A DNA stretch of 64,000 bases, from assembly GCA_018712915.1 (NCBI GenBank), contig DVGC01000001.1:62001-126000 (forward strand), given 5' to 3'. The position numbers and the translations under genes are program-made. Shown in pieces: positions 1-8,844 of this stretch; the stretch's first letter is position 1; each line of letters starts with the position of its first letter. The notes below the pieces were generated by a model. That model worked only from the letters and a program-made list of their open reading frames with translations, was not told where the DNA came from and made no database searches. The DNA comes from Candidatus Copromonas faecavium (nom. illeg.) (GTDB taxonomy: Bacteria; Bacillota; Clostridia; Lachnospirales; Lachnospiraceae).

Positions 1-1763
1 TGCCATTCTCTCTTTAAAAACTCCTTGGAAACGCCTGTATCGATAAAATCCCAGGGGAAAATTTCATCCAAATCCCGCTCTCTGGTGGTATAGAAATCCA
101 AATCCACACCGCAGGTTTCAAAGGCCTTCATCCATACCTCATTCTTAAAGGATTCAGACCAGGAATCATAAAGGGCGCCGTTTTTATAAGCTTCCTCAAT
201 GACAGCAGCCACTTTTCTGTCTCCTCTTGCAAGGACTCCCTCCAGCACAGTCACATCCGCCTCATGCCAGTTGTATTTCAGGCTCTTATGGTTTAACATC
301 TCCCGCATCTTGTGATTCACCACGCGGGCTTTCTCCAGAAATTCTTCTTTTGTGCACATTCTGGCCCACTGGAAAGGAGTAAACGGCTTCGGAACAAAGA
401 AGGATGTGCTGGCCACCACCTGGACTTTTCCATTTCGCTGATCCTTTGGAATCTCATAATACGTCTCAGCAATCCGTTCCGATAAAAGTGCAATTCCTTC
501 CATATCCTCCACAGTCTCTGTGGGAAGGCCCAGCATAAAATAAAGCTTGACCCGGTTCCAACCGCCCCGGAAGGCCTCTGCGGCACCGGTCAGAATCTCC
601 TCTTCTGTCAGACCTTTGTTGATGACATCCCGGAGCCTCTGGGAACCTGCCTCCGGCGCAAAGGTCAGGCTGCTTTTTTTTACATCCTGAACCTTGCTCA
701 TCACATCCAGGGAAAACGCATCTATCCTGAGCGACGGCAGGGACACGTTGACGCCCTTGCCATGAAACTCTTCAATTAAAAATGTGACCAGACTTTCCAG
801 GCTTCTGTAATCACTGGAGCTTAAAGAGCTTAAGGAAATCTCTTCCTGACCGGTATTCTTTAGCATCTGTCTGGCCAGCTCCTTCAGCCGCTCCACGTTC
901 TTCTCCCGGACCGGCCGGTAAATCATTCCGGCCTGGCAGAACCGGCAGCCACGGATACAGCCACGCATGATCTCAAGGACCACCCGATCCTGAGTCACCT
1001 TCACAAAGGGAACCAGCGGCTTTTCGGGATAAACGGCATCCGTCATCTCCATCACCAGCTGCTTTTTCACCGTTTCCGGCGCCTCCGGGCAGTTGGGCAG
1101 AAAGCTTTTTATGGTCCCGTCCTCATGATACGTCACATCATAAAGAAGCGGCACATAAATTCCAGGAATCTCAGCCGCCTTCTTTAAAAACTCCATCCTG
1201 GAAGCTCCGTTTTCCCTGGAAGCTTTGTACGTATCAAGAAGGTCGAAGTAAACTGTCTCTCCTTCGCCAATATAAAACATGTCAAAAAACGGAGCGATGG
1301 GCTCCGGATTATAGGCACAGGGACCGCCGCCAATGACAATGGGATCCTCCCAGGTTCTTTCGTCCGCATGAAGCGGAATCCCTGACAAATCCAGGATCTG
1401 AAGCACATTGGTATAGCACATCTCATACTGAAGCGTGATCCCCAGGAAATCGAATTCTCTTACCGGGCGCTGGGATTCCAGCGTAAATAAAGGAATTTTT
1501 TTCTCCCTCATGATAGCATCCAGATCGGTCCACGGAGAATACACCCGCTCGCAGGCCACATTCTCCTTCTTATTAAACATATCGTAAAGAATTTGAATCC
1601 CGAGATGGGACATCCCGATGGAATAGGCATCGGGGAAGCACATGGCGAATTTGATGTCAACCTGGTCCCAATCTTTCACAACCTCATTGATTTCACCGCC
1701 GATGTAACAGGCAGGCTGCTGAATGCTCAGCAGAATTTCATCGCTTAATGCAAGTTTTTTCAT
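1..1763 (-). CDS. Radical SAM protein, TIGR03960-like (3' end cut by window)
   Basis: The reading frame is open from the ATG at 1763 to the left window edge, so the C-terminus is missing. The N-terminal half resembles a B12-binding-like domain (FAMCFPDAYSIGMSHLGIQ). It is followed by a radical SAM core with the cluster motif CIRGCRFCQAG (C-x3-C-x2-C) near 910-960. The sequence GGGPCAYNPEPIAPFFD and the overall order match the uncharacterised family often encoded beside a DUF2344 partner and ribosomal protein L21 in clostridia. Family membership is recognised from sequence. The chemistry is unknown, although an RNA or methylthiolation-type role is often assumed. No neighbour inside the window informs its function. 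Confidence 0.85.
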   Translation of the reverse strand, partial: MKKLALSDEILLSIQQPACYIGGEINEVVKDWDQVDIKFAMCFPDAYSIGMSHLGIQILYDMFNKKENVACERVYSPWTDLDAIMREKKIPLFTLESQRPVREFDFLGITLQYEMCYTNVLQILDLSGIPLHADERTWEDPIVIGGGPCAYNPEPIAPFFDMFYIGEGETVYFDLLDTYKASRENGASRMEFLKKAAEIPGIYVPLLYDVTYHEDGTIKSFLPNCPEAPETVKKQLVMEMTDAVYPEKPLVPFVKVTQDRVVLEIMRGCIRGCRFCQAGMIYRPVREKNVERLKELARQMLKNTGQEEISLSSLSSSDYRSLESLVTFLIEEFHGKGVNVSLPSLRIDAFSLDVMSKVQDVKKSSLTFAPEAGSQRLRDVINKGLTEEEILTGAAEAFRGGWNRVKLYFMLGLPTETVEDMEGIALLSERIAETYYEIPKDQRNGKVQVVASTSFFVPKPFTPFQWARMCTKEEFLEKARVVNHKMREMLNHKSLKYNWHEADVTVLEGVLARGDRKVAAVIEEAYKNGALYDSWSESFKNEVWMKAFETCGVDLDFYTTRERDLDEIFPWDFIDTGVSKEFLKREW

Positions 1764-1957
1764 AATCTTAAACACCTTTTATTGTACAGTCAGCACAATC
1801 ACTATTTTCTCTTTTTCGCGGCCTTTTGAGGCAGTTTCAGGACTGAAATTGCTGTTGATTTTCAGCCCATTTTTATCGTTTTTTCTGTTTCGGCGACAGC
1901 TGCCTCAAAAACCTGATTTTTGATACTAAATGGGGAAAACAGAACGAATCAGCATAA

Positions 1958-3019
1958 TTATGCAGATATAAATTCGTAATCTTCGTCTGTAAGCGGGACA
2001 AATAATTCATCCTGTCCCAATTTCTCCCCTTTTTCAGGGCGAATGTTTTCCCATACTTCTTCCAGTATTGTACAATCATAAGCAATTTCTTCCTGATAGA
2101 CGTATACTTCTTCTGTGAAGTCTGGGGAAGCATGTCCCAAAAATTCGGAAATCGCTTTCATATTGACTGCGTTATTCTTCAGTACACTGGCATACATATG
2201 TCTTAAATCATGCCAGTGGACCGGAGGCAATCCGCACATACAGGTCAATTTATAAAAATCATCTGAAAAGCTTTTCCGGTGAAATGGCGTTCCATCGCAA
2301 TGACAGCAGATATAATCCATCTCACAAAAATTTGGTACAAAGAGTTTTTGTCTCTCGTACCAGGCTCGCCGGACAATCAACTCGTCAGCTACCCAGTCAG
2401 GTATTGGGATACTTCGGATTCCGTTGGGTGTTTTACTTTCCAGCTGTTGTGTAATAAGGTTGTTATCCGCCTCATCCTTGAGGCTGCGGCCCAACTGTCT
2501 ATCAATATAAATGGTATTTGATGTAAAGTCAACATCAGAATACTTAATCCCAATCGTTCCAATCGTTTCAGAGATCCTGGTTCCGGCTGTTAAGGACAGC
2601 AGAAGCGGAAGATACATATCCTGGAAATTTTGCCTGCATTGATAAAGTAACTGCCGAATCTGGGCAACCGTATAAGGAGCGACATTTCGCTTTTGGTCTA
2701 TGGGAAGCTCTTTTTGAAGGTTCTGTATAGCCGCAATACTGGGATTAAAGGTAATATAGCGGTTCTTACAGGCGAAATCAAAGATCTGCCGAGTTGTTTT
2801 CGCGCTCTGCTCTTTGACAGAATCATAAGGAATATTCCGAATCGCTGTTTCCAGATCCTCGATTGTTACCGCCTAATCATAGAACCAATAGTCAAAAACT
2901 TCTTTCACTGTATACTCAAAAGGAATGTATTCATTTTTGACCAGTTCCGCAATCAGCACCTCTTTCGCCTTAATGGCCTCGTCCTGTGTTCTAAAACCGC
3001 TTTTTTGTATGTTTTAAAT
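1958..3019 (-). pseudogene. Tyrosine recombinase (phage/ICE integrase), inactivated
   Basis: The C-terminal catalytic domain is well preserved. It has the first Arg in LTAGTRISE, the HDLRHMYAS box, the LGHAS segment and a candidate nucleophile Tyr in EEVYVYQ. Reading upstream in the same frame gives further integrase sequence (VTIEDLETAIRN, then ITFNPSIAAIQ) back to an in-frame TAG at 2873-2875. Beyond that stop the frame continues with KSGFRTQDEAIKAKEVL, typical of the N-terminal arm domain, and ends at a TAA near 3017. Between YWFYD and AVTIEDL about 30 core-binding residues seem to be missing. It is therefore a remnant with a nonsense codon, an internal deletion and no start. No other mobile-element genes adjoin it. 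Confidence 0.85.
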
Positions 3020-3065
3020 ATCGCCCGACTTAAAATACAAAGGAATAATAAAGAATATGATACAG

Positions 3066-3941
3066 TTATCCAAAATTTCTCTTTAATTCCTCAAGAAGTA
3101 ACGATGCAGCAGGGCTGAACACCTGGTACTTTTTCCAAATAATATACATGGGAGATGTGAGTGTCGGCTCCAAAGGGCGAAAGCACAAATCGCTGTCGGG
3201 ACCGGTGTAAACTAACCCGTCAAATCCCAGGACACAGCCAAAGTTCTCACGCACCATAACAGAGGTGTTGAACAGTAAATCATAGGTCGCTACAATATTC
3301 AGCTTATCTTGTGCTTCTCCAAACCAGCGGGGCATTTCCTCCCGCATGGCTTGTCGGGATAAAATAAGCGGTATTTCTGTCAGATCGTTGAGGTGAATAC
3401 AGGAATGGTTCGCCAGTGGATGATCTTTGCGCATGATCAGTCCCCAATGATCCTGCGATGGCATTTTTAAGTAGTTATACTTTTCCAGATCGACCTCCTG
3501 GATGATAATGGCGAAATCCAATAGTCCCCGGTCCAGCCGCTCATTTACGGCATCCGTTCCGCTGCTGTAAAAGTGGCAGCGGATACGGGGATATTTTTCT
3601 TTCAGCTTCTGAATAGCCCGTATAAAAGGTGCGATTCCGTTAGATTCTGCACACCCAATATGAATATCTCCGCCATTGACTTCATCCAGCGCCTTAAATT
3701 CTGCAAGGGTCTTATCTGCCATTTCTAAGATGTCCTCGGCCCGTTTCCGAAAGAGCATTCCTTCTTCTGTCAGCTTAATACTATAATTGCTGCGGGTAAA
3801 CAGCTTTTTCCCCAATTCATCTTCCAAATCTTTCAACTGCCGTGACAAAGTTGGCTGGGAAACATGCAGCCGCTGGGCGGCATGCGTTACATTTCCTTCT
3901 CGCGCAGCCTCCAAAAAGTAACGTAAAACTCGCAATTCCAT
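3066..3941 (-). CDS. LysR-family transcriptional regulator (locus 1)
   Basis: The 291-residue protein has an N-terminal winged helix-turn-helix (residues about 1-60, with the segment AAQRLHVSQPTLSRQLKDLE) and a LysR substrate-binding domain after residue 90. A good ribosome site (AGGAGG, 7 nt before the ATG) fixes the start at 3941. It is divergent from the redox genes beginning at 4066, the usual arrangement for a LysR protein controlling its neighbours. The C-terminal third (VATYDLLFN, KKYQVFSPAAS) is clearly similar to the LysR at 12663-13574, so the two are paralogues. The effector is unknown. Its presumed target operon is partly decayed. Confidence 0.9.
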   Translation of the reverse strand: MELRVLRYFLEAAREGNVTHAAQRLHVSQPTLSRQLKDLEDELGKKLFTRSNYSIKLTEEGMLFRKRAEDILEMADKTLAEFKALDEVNGGDIHIGCAESNGIAPFIRAIQKLKEKYPRIRCHFYSSGTDAVNERLDRGLLDFAIIIQEVDLEKYNYLKMPSQDHWGLIMRKDHPLANHSCIHLNDLTEIPLILSRQAMREEMPRWFGEAQDKLNIVATYDLLFNTSVMVRENFGCVLGFDGLVYTGPDSDLCFRPLEPTLTSPMYIIWKKYQVFSPAASLLLEELKRNFG

Positions 3942-4065
3942 AGTAATCCCTCCTGCGGCCAGTATAACATTTTCAGTTATTTAATTAAAGAATATCTGGA
4001 AATAGAAATCAAATATTTTACATTACTCTTGCGCGGTCCTATAATAAAGCCAGGAGGTGAGAACA

Positions 4066-4538
4066 ATGGCTCACGCATCCGACCACCGCGCATTGCTGCT
4101 GCAAAATCTAAAAGACGCTGGATGTGACAACGAAACGATTCAAAGCTGCTTGTCTCAATTTATAAGGAATGGTTCCGCAGGAATGCTGCGAATCTTATTC
4201 CAGCACAGGCATAATCTGCTGGATACCGCTTACCCCTTCCCGGAAGGAACAAGCCGTGGAGAAGCCTACAATCCACACTTGAAAGAGCTGGAGGCGCTGA
4301 TTCAGGAGCTGCGCAGTATCGGAGCCGCCCGCCAGACCAGCCCTGCACAGGTGGCTGCCGCATGGGCCATTGCGAAGGGCTCACTGCCCATTATCGGCGT
4401 GACTAAGGTGCGTCAGGTGGAGGAAGCTGCCGCTGCATACAGATTGTCCTGAGCGATGAGGAAGTTTCCCGCCTGGAGAAGCTGGGTGATGAGGCCGGTG
4501 TAAATACCCTCCGTGAATGGGAGAAAGAAATGGCGTAA
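4066..4538 (+). pseudogene. Fusion of a small helical protein and an aldo-keto reductase 3' end, frameshifted
   Basis: The start has GGAGGTGA 5 nt upstream of ATG 4066. The first 45 or so codons (HRALLLQNLKDAGCD to HRHNLLDTA) look like a small helical protein often found near such loci. From about 4235 the frame continues as the C-terminal part of a Tas/YajO-type aldo-keto reductase (EGTSRGEAYNPHLKELEAL, then AQVAAAWAIAKGSLPIIGVTK). The join lies at a DTA-coding stretch common to both parts, which suggests an internal deletion. A frameshift near 4440 produces a TGA at 4450-4452. In the next frame the reductase ends normally with DEEVSRLEKLGDEAGVN at 4538. It is unlikely to make an active enzyme. 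Confidence 0.75.
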
Positions 4539-4550
4539 ACAGGAGGTAAT

Positions 4551-5351
4551 ATGGACTATTTGACACTAAACAACGGAGTACAGCTGCCGATGGTTGGCTT
4601 TGGCACCTGGGATGTGCGGGGCGAGGCCGGTAAAAACGCCATCCTGACTGCGCTGGAACTGGGCTATCGCCTGATTGACACCGCCCAGATGTATGACAAT
4701 GAGAATATTGTGGGTAAGGCCGTTCATGAGAGCGGCTTGCCCAGACAGGACATTTTTCTTACCACGAAGCTGTACCGCCCCAGCGCTAGCTACCAAAAAG
4801 CTAGGGCGGGCATTGAGAAATCCCTGAATGAATTGCGGACCGATTATATCGACCTGCTCTTGATCCATGAGCCCTATAAAAATGCGCTGGAAATGTATGA
4901 GGCGCTTAAAGAAGCCTATCAGGCAGGAAAGATCCGAGCGATTGGTATTTCTAATTTTGATGAACGAAAGTATCAGACCTTCATCCGCTCCTGCGGTATC
5001 ATCCCCGCGGTAAATCAGGTAGAGTCCCATGTCTACTATCCTCAGCTCACTTTGAAGAAATTGTTAGATACACACGGTACCCAAATGCAGTCATGGGCAT
5101 CTTTCACCGAGGGACGGCGGAACATCTTCGCAGAGCCGCTGTTAAACCGGATCGGCGCGAAACACGGAAAAACTGCCGGACAGGTGGCACTGCGCTATCT
5201 GACCCAGAACGGAATCGCCGTCATTCCTAAATCAGCTCACCGGGATCGGATGGAACAAAATCTGCACAGCCTGGACTTTACTCTGGAACAAGAAGATTTA
5301 GAACAGCTGAGCAGTTTGAATGAGGGCCGCTCCCTGTTTGGCTGGTACTAA
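4551..5351 (+). CDS. Aldo/keto reductase (2,5-diketogluconate reductase type)
   Basis: The 266-residue, soluble TIM-barrel oxidoreductase uses NADPH. The catalytic tetrad is visible as Asp43 and Tyr48 (LIDTAQMYDN), Lys73 (LTTKL) and His106 (LLIHEP). The nucleotide-binding C-terminal region contains VIPKSAHRDRMEQNL. Length is close to the 265-280 residues usual for the family, so unlike its neighbours it appears intact. The start has AGGAGG 6 nt upstream. It lies 12 nt after the broken fusion gene and directly before a broken acetyltransferase, in what was probably one LysR-controlled operon. The physiological carbonyl substrate cannot be read from the sequence. Confidence 0.92.
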   Translation: MDYLTLNNGVQLPMVGFGTWDVRGEAGKNAILTALELGYRLIDTAQMYDNENIVGKAVHESGLPRQDIFLTTKLYRPSASYQKARAGIEKSLNELRTDYIDLLLIHEPYKNALEMYEALKEAYQAGKIRAIGISNFDERKYQTFIRSCGIIPAVNQVESHVYYPQLTLKKLLDTHGTQMQSWASFTEGRRNIFAEPLLNRIGAKHGKTAGQVALRYLTQNGIAVIPKSAHRDRMEQNLHSLDFTLEQEDLEQLSSLNEGRSLFGWY

Positions 5352-5367
5352 ACGGGAGGTGTTTGCA

Positions 5368-5783
5368 TTGGGCCATGAGGAAATTGAGAGGCGGGCCGCT
5401 GAGATGGCCTTCCCGTTTACCAGTATCAGCGCGCTGCGGCTCAAAGGGCGATGCGGCTCACCACGGAATTGGATTTCCAGTACCATGAGCCGGAAGAAGT
5501 GACCCGACTGTTTTCGGAATTGACCGGTAAACCTGTAGGCGAAGGATTCTGCCTGTTCCCGCCGTTTTATACCGACTATGGGCAGAACATCACCATCGGA
5601 AAAAATGTGTTTCTCAACACAAGCTGCCACTTTCAGGAGCAGGATGGTATTACGATTGGCGACGGTGCCATCGCAGCTGCCGGAGCGGTAGTAAGAAAAG
5701 ATGTACCGCCCATGACAGTCGTGGGTGGTGTTCCGGCAAAAATCATCAAAACGATTCCATCCAGAGAGGAGGCAAGCGAATGA
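5368..5783 (+). pseudogene. Sugar O-acetyltransferase (left-handed beta-helix), frameshifted and shortened
   Basis: A GGGAGG ribosome site precedes a possible TTG start at 5368. The first frame ([10 protein letters not shown]) breaks near 5450, and the rest continues in another frame as [18 protein letters not shown], then [20 protein letters not shown]. Maltose/galactoside acetyltransferases then normally have two separate hexapeptide turns reading ITIGDGA-like, with about 40 residues including the active-site His between them. Here they are merged into one ([17 protein letters not shown]). The simplest reading is a deletion between those two similar turns. The end [12 protein letters not shown] is normal. 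The protein would lack its catalytic part. The stop overlaps the next start by 4 nt. Confidence 0.8.
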
Positions 5784-6572
5784 AGCGAGTTTTGGCATTG
5801 ACCCTGACATTTATGTTTCTGCTGGGTATGACTGCCTGCGGTCAAACCCAAGCACCGCAGAAAACGCCTGCCGCCAGCGAAAGTGCTGAATCCTCGGCAC
5901 CTGCTGAGAGTGAAGCAAGCGAGACGCAGCCCAGAGATACTACGGAAGAAAGCACTGTGCCCGCCCCAGAAGGGGAAACAGACTCTGCGGAAGAAAATCC
6001 GGGCAACTTCAATTTGGAGACAGCCACGGTCACACTGAACAGCGGCTATGAAATGCCTGTCATGGGCCTGGGCACATACTCCCTCAGCGATGAAGAATGT
6101 TACAACTCCGTCACTGCCTTGCTGGAAGCGGGCGGCGGCAGACGGAAAAATCCATTCCATCGGCCTTTCTAACTGGTACATTGAGGAACTGGAGGAATTT
6201 CTGCCGCAGGTGAACATTACCCCGGCGCTGGTGCAGAACGAGATCCATCCCTACTATCAGGAACCGGATGTGGTGCCGTATATCCAGGAGCTGGGCATCA
6301 CGGTGCAGGGCTGGTATCCCTTCGGCGGACGAGGCCACACCTCAGAGCTGTTGGAAGATGAAACCATCTCAGCCATCGCAGAAGCCCACGGCGTCACCTC
6401 TGCTCAGGTGATTTTGCGGTGGAATCTCCAGCGCGGCGTGGTGGTTATCCCCGGCTCCAGCAACCCCGATCACATCCGGGAAAATCTTGACCTGTTCGGC
6501 TTTGAACTGACGGACGAGGAAATGGCGCAGATTGCCGCGCTGAACCGGGACGAAAAACACGACTGGTATTAA
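5780..6572 (+). pseudogene. Lipoprotein-anchored aldo-keto reductase, internal deletion and frameshift
   Basis: The start encodes a lipoprotein signal (KRVLALTLTFMFLLGMTACG, lipidated Cys in MTAC) and an acidic Ser/Glu-rich linker. An aldo-keto reductase N-terminus follows (VTLNSGYEMPVMGLGTYSL). At about 6130 the frame passes from the first helix (TALLEAG) into GGGRRKNPFHRPF and stops at 6172. In another frame the reductase resumes at ADGKIHSIGLSNWYIEELEE and runs to DEKHDWY at 6572. About 80 residues carrying the catalytic Asp, Tyr, Lys and His are absent. An extracytoplasmic reductase is unusual, but this copy must be dead. Confidence 0.82.
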
Positions 6573-6588
6573 AAAGGAGAAGCAGACA

Positions 6589-7170
6589 ATGAAAGTTTTA
6601 GCAATCAACAGCAGTGCCCGTAAGGACGGAAACACTGCCATTCTAATCAACCGTGTATTTGAGGAATTGAACAAAGAAGGTATCGAAACCGAAATGATTC
6701 AGCTTGCCGGTCAGGTTATTGAGCCCTGTAAGGCTTGCTGGGCCTGCGGTGGAAAGCGAACCTGCGTCCACCGCAAGGACAATTTCCGGGAAATCTTCGA
6801 CAAGTTGAAAGAGGCGGATGGCATCATCCTCGGCTCTCCGGTTTATACGGCCAACCTTTCCGCCAATATGCAGGCATTTTTGGAGCGGGCCTCGGTGGTG
6901 ACTGATATGAACCGGGACGCCGGTCTGTTCCGCCGCAAGGCAGGGGCAGCCGTCACCGCAGCCCGGCGTGGCGGCGCGGTCAATGCACTGGACGCCATAA
7001 ACCACTTCTTCCTGCTGCAGGAAATGTTCGTAGTGGGCTCCTGCTATTGGCCTGTGGCCTACGGGCAGATGCCGGGCGATGTTCAGAATGATGCGGAAGG
7101 GCTGAGCACCATGAGCGTCCTCGGAAAAAATATGGCCTATCTTTTGAAGGCGCTGAAAGAGAGAGCATAA
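6589..7170 (+). CDS. NAD(P)H-dependent flavodoxin-fold oxidoreductase
   Basis: The 193-residue protein has the FMN-phosphate loop at its N-terminus (INSSARKDGNT) and the second flavin-binding loop LGSPVYTANLSANMQAFLER around residue 85. A cysteine cluster, C-x2-C-x2-C-x5-C (CKACWACGGKRTC), lies at residues about 48-60, as in iron-sulfur flavoproteins and some clostridial reductases. It probably transfers electrons between NAD(P)H and a small acceptor. The ribosome site AAAAGGAG precedes the ATG. It lies 16 nt after the broken lipoprotein reductase and appears to be the last intact gene of the locus. Confidence 0.88.
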   Translation: MKVLAINSSARKDGNTAILINRVFEELNKEGIETEMIQLAGQVIEPCKACWACGGKRTCVHRKDNFREIFDKLKEADGIILGSPVYTANLSANMQAFLERASVVTDMNRDAGLFRRKAGAAVTAARRGGAVNALDAINHFFLLQEMFVVGSCYWPVAYGQMPGDVQNDAEGLSTMSVLGKNMAYLLKALKERA

Positions 7171-7174
7171 TATC

Positions 7175-7375
7175 GTGCAAAAAGCGGCAGGTATGCTGAT
7201 CTCTCTGGGATTGCTGTTTGCCTCAGCAGGGTGTGGTGGTACTGCTCCTGCTAATGAATCGCCATCCAGCGCCATAGAGACAGCCATTGCCTCCAGAAAC
7301 CACAGAGTCTTGTTTTTTATGAGAAAAAATCTAATAAAGTTTTTACATGAAAGGAAACTATTTCTCCATAATTAA
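7175..7375 (+). pseudogene. Truncated lipoprotein fragment
   Basis: A GTG-started frame encodes a lipoprotein-like signal (GMLISLGLLFASAGCGG, lipidated Cys in SAGC) and about 20 linker residues. After residue 40 the sequence (NHRVLFFMRKNLIKF) no longer looks like an exported protein and is A+T rich. The start is probably the 5' end of a once longer exported protein whose remainder has been deleted. It follows the flavodoxin-fold gene by 4 nt. It could still make a short lipopeptide, but no function can be assigned. Confidence 0.5.
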
Positions 7376-7512
7376 TCTCAAATGCTGCGGCACTTCCGTC
7401 AAATGAGTCTCTCTCATTTTCTCACGGGATAGCATATTATATGAGCATTCCCCTCCGTCATCCCAGGTGACATCGGTGTAGTATTCCTGACCATCTGTTA
7501 CAATATAATTTC
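7354..7512 (-). pseudogene. 3' fragment of an unidentified gene
   Basis: On the minus strand a frame of about 50 codons with protein-like composition (NYIVTDGQEYYTDVTWDD, then MRETHLTEVPQHLRLIMEK and TAG) begins right after a TGA at about 7512. It has no start codon or ribosome site, so it looks like the tail of a deleted gene. I do not recognise the family. It meets the lipoprotein fragment tail to tail at the presumed deletion edge. The remaining bases up to 7701 are A+T rich with no further gene seen. Confidence 0.4.
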
Positions 7513-7701
7513 AAGCATGATTCATTACTTCACTTACAATTCTTTACATAGAAAAAGCTCTTCTTTTTTTCATGAGCGCTTTTCTATGTAAACTATGATA
7601 TAAGTTAAGGACGGTTCCAAAGCGAAATCTCTCCTCAACGCCAGGAACATACTATCTTTGCAAACAAAATCCTGTATGATAATTTAAATCCTTTTAACCC
7701 T

Positions 7702-8070
7702 TTATTTTACTCCTTTGAGAAGAGGAATCAGCATCAGTAATACGATAATTCCTACCAGGCCGATCACAATTCCCAGAACCAGCTTTCCAAATATCATAGA
7801 GAAACACATGCCGACACCTAACAGTAAAGCACCGACTACTCCTACCAATATGGCTCCTATGGTTTTCGCATTCAGCTTAATGGGGGCTTTCCCCTCCATC
7901 TTTCTCCAAACCATTACCGTAATCAGTAAAACAGCCAGTCCAATTGCGCCGCAGATTACTCCCTGATTGAACATTCCCCACTCCGGAAGTAAAGCCATAC
8001 ACATTCCCAGTGCAAAGAAAACAACTCCTATTGTTCCAAGGATCAACGCTATAAAGTTACTCTTTTTCAT
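7702..8070 (-). CDS. Small four-helix membrane protein with internal duplication
   Basis: The 122-residue protein has four predicted membrane segments arranged as two similar halves. The loop motif LGMCMALLPEWG in the first half corresponds to VGMCFSMIFGKL in the second, each following a GxIGVV/GVVGAL helix. A charged stretch (WRKMEGKAPIKLNAK) at residues 55-69 joins them. The start has AGGAGGA 7 nt upstream. No enzymatic residues are evident and the family is not recognised. It begins a minus-strand run of small membrane or envelope-type genes up to 9493. Confidence 0.75.
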   Translation of the reverse strand: MKKSNFIALILGTIGVVFFALGMCMALLPEWGMFNQGVICGAIGLAVLLITVMVWRKMEGKAPIKLNAKTIGAILVGVVGALLLGVGMCFSMIFGKLVLGIVIGLVGIIVLLMLIPLLKGVK

Positions 8071-8254
8071 ATCGATCTTTCCTCCTGATCTTCTGTTTTT
8101 ATCAGCTTTTGTTCACTTGCAGATATAATGTACCTCTCTTATTTTTACTTTCCGTTTGAATTTTGTTTCAGAATTATTAATTTAGCTCTAAAAAGTGCAG
8201 ATAAAAAAGCAGGCGGCATTTGCAAATACCTGTTTCTGCCGCCCGGTCTGCCTG

Positions 8255-8563
8255 TTATTCCGCGTCTTCGGGAGATTTTCCGGACTTTGAGTCAACTTCG
8301 CCAGCCGATGAAACCTCATCCCAATGAGCCTGATCATCTTTCTCCAAAAATGTGTCCACGAAAGCGTTCTCAATCTTTTTAAATCCGCCCACTACAGCGT
8401 CCTCAATTTTCTGATAGGCACCTGTTGCCTTTTCCTCCATACCACCTGTTTTTAAAGATCCGTCCTCTTCCAAAAAAGTATCCGTAAATTTATCTTCAAT
8501 CTTCTTATATCCTCTGACGATTTTTTCGCCCAGTTTTCCTGTCTTTAAATGATATTCATCCAT
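8255..8563 (-). CDS. KIED-repeat small protein
   Basis: The 102-residue hydrophilic protein starts at ATG 8563, where AAAGGAG lies upstream. An in-frame ATG at 8596 lacks a ribosome site. It consists of repeats of a segment like GYKKIEDKFTDTFLEEDG: one near residues 17-34, a partial AYQKIEDAVVG, and GGFKKIENAFVDTFLEKD near 65-82. The rest is Gly/Ser/Asp-rich. Such KIED/FVDTF-repeat proteins occur in clostridia, but no function is known to me. There is no signal peptide or membrane segment, so it is probably cytoplasmic. It shares strand and spacing with neighbouring small proteins. Confidence 0.75.
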   Translation of the reverse strand: MDEYHLKTGKLGEKIVRGYKKIEDKFTDTFLEEDGSLKTGGMEEKATGAYQKIEDAVVGGFKKIENAFVDTFLEKDDQAHWDEVSSAGEVDSKSGKSPEDAE

Positions 8564-8689
8564 ACTCTGTTTCTCCTTTCCATGAAACCTGTTCAATTTT
8601 CATCTGATGCAAACAATGATTATCGCTGATTTCAAAAAACTCTATATCTGTTCATTACTCCTGTTTATTTCCGGAATCTATATGAAAAT

Positions 8690-8806
8690 TTAATGTCGGC
8701 AAAGTAGAAGCACCATATCTCTATACTTTTTTGAATAGGCGTCTCCAATTGCCATAATAAAAATAGCAATCACAGCACCGATAACAAGCGCTGCTTCAGC
8801 AATCAC
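8690..8806 (-). CDS. 38-residue single-span membrane protein
   Basis: The very short gene has a GTG start at 8806 and a strong ribosome site (GGAGG 9 nt upstream at 8816-8820). The product begins MIAEAALVIGAVIAIFIMAI, one hydrophobic helix, followed by a short basic tail (DAYSKKYRDM) and a TAA at 8690. The ribosome site, the helix and the position directly downstream of another tiny ORF and a 174-residue membrane protein support translation. It resembles small regulatory or envelope peptides in design only, and no family is recognised. Confidence 0.6.
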   Translation of the reverse strand: MIAEAALVIGAVIAIFIMAIGDAYSKKYRDMVLLLCRH

Positions 8807-8844
8807 ATTCAATCACCTCCACCTTTAAATGCAAAATAAGCAAT

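Noticed and set aside
4566..5030. A 154-codon frame opposite the aldo-keto reductase
   Set aside because: The forward frame carries all catalytic motifs; the reverse frame has no family resemblance.
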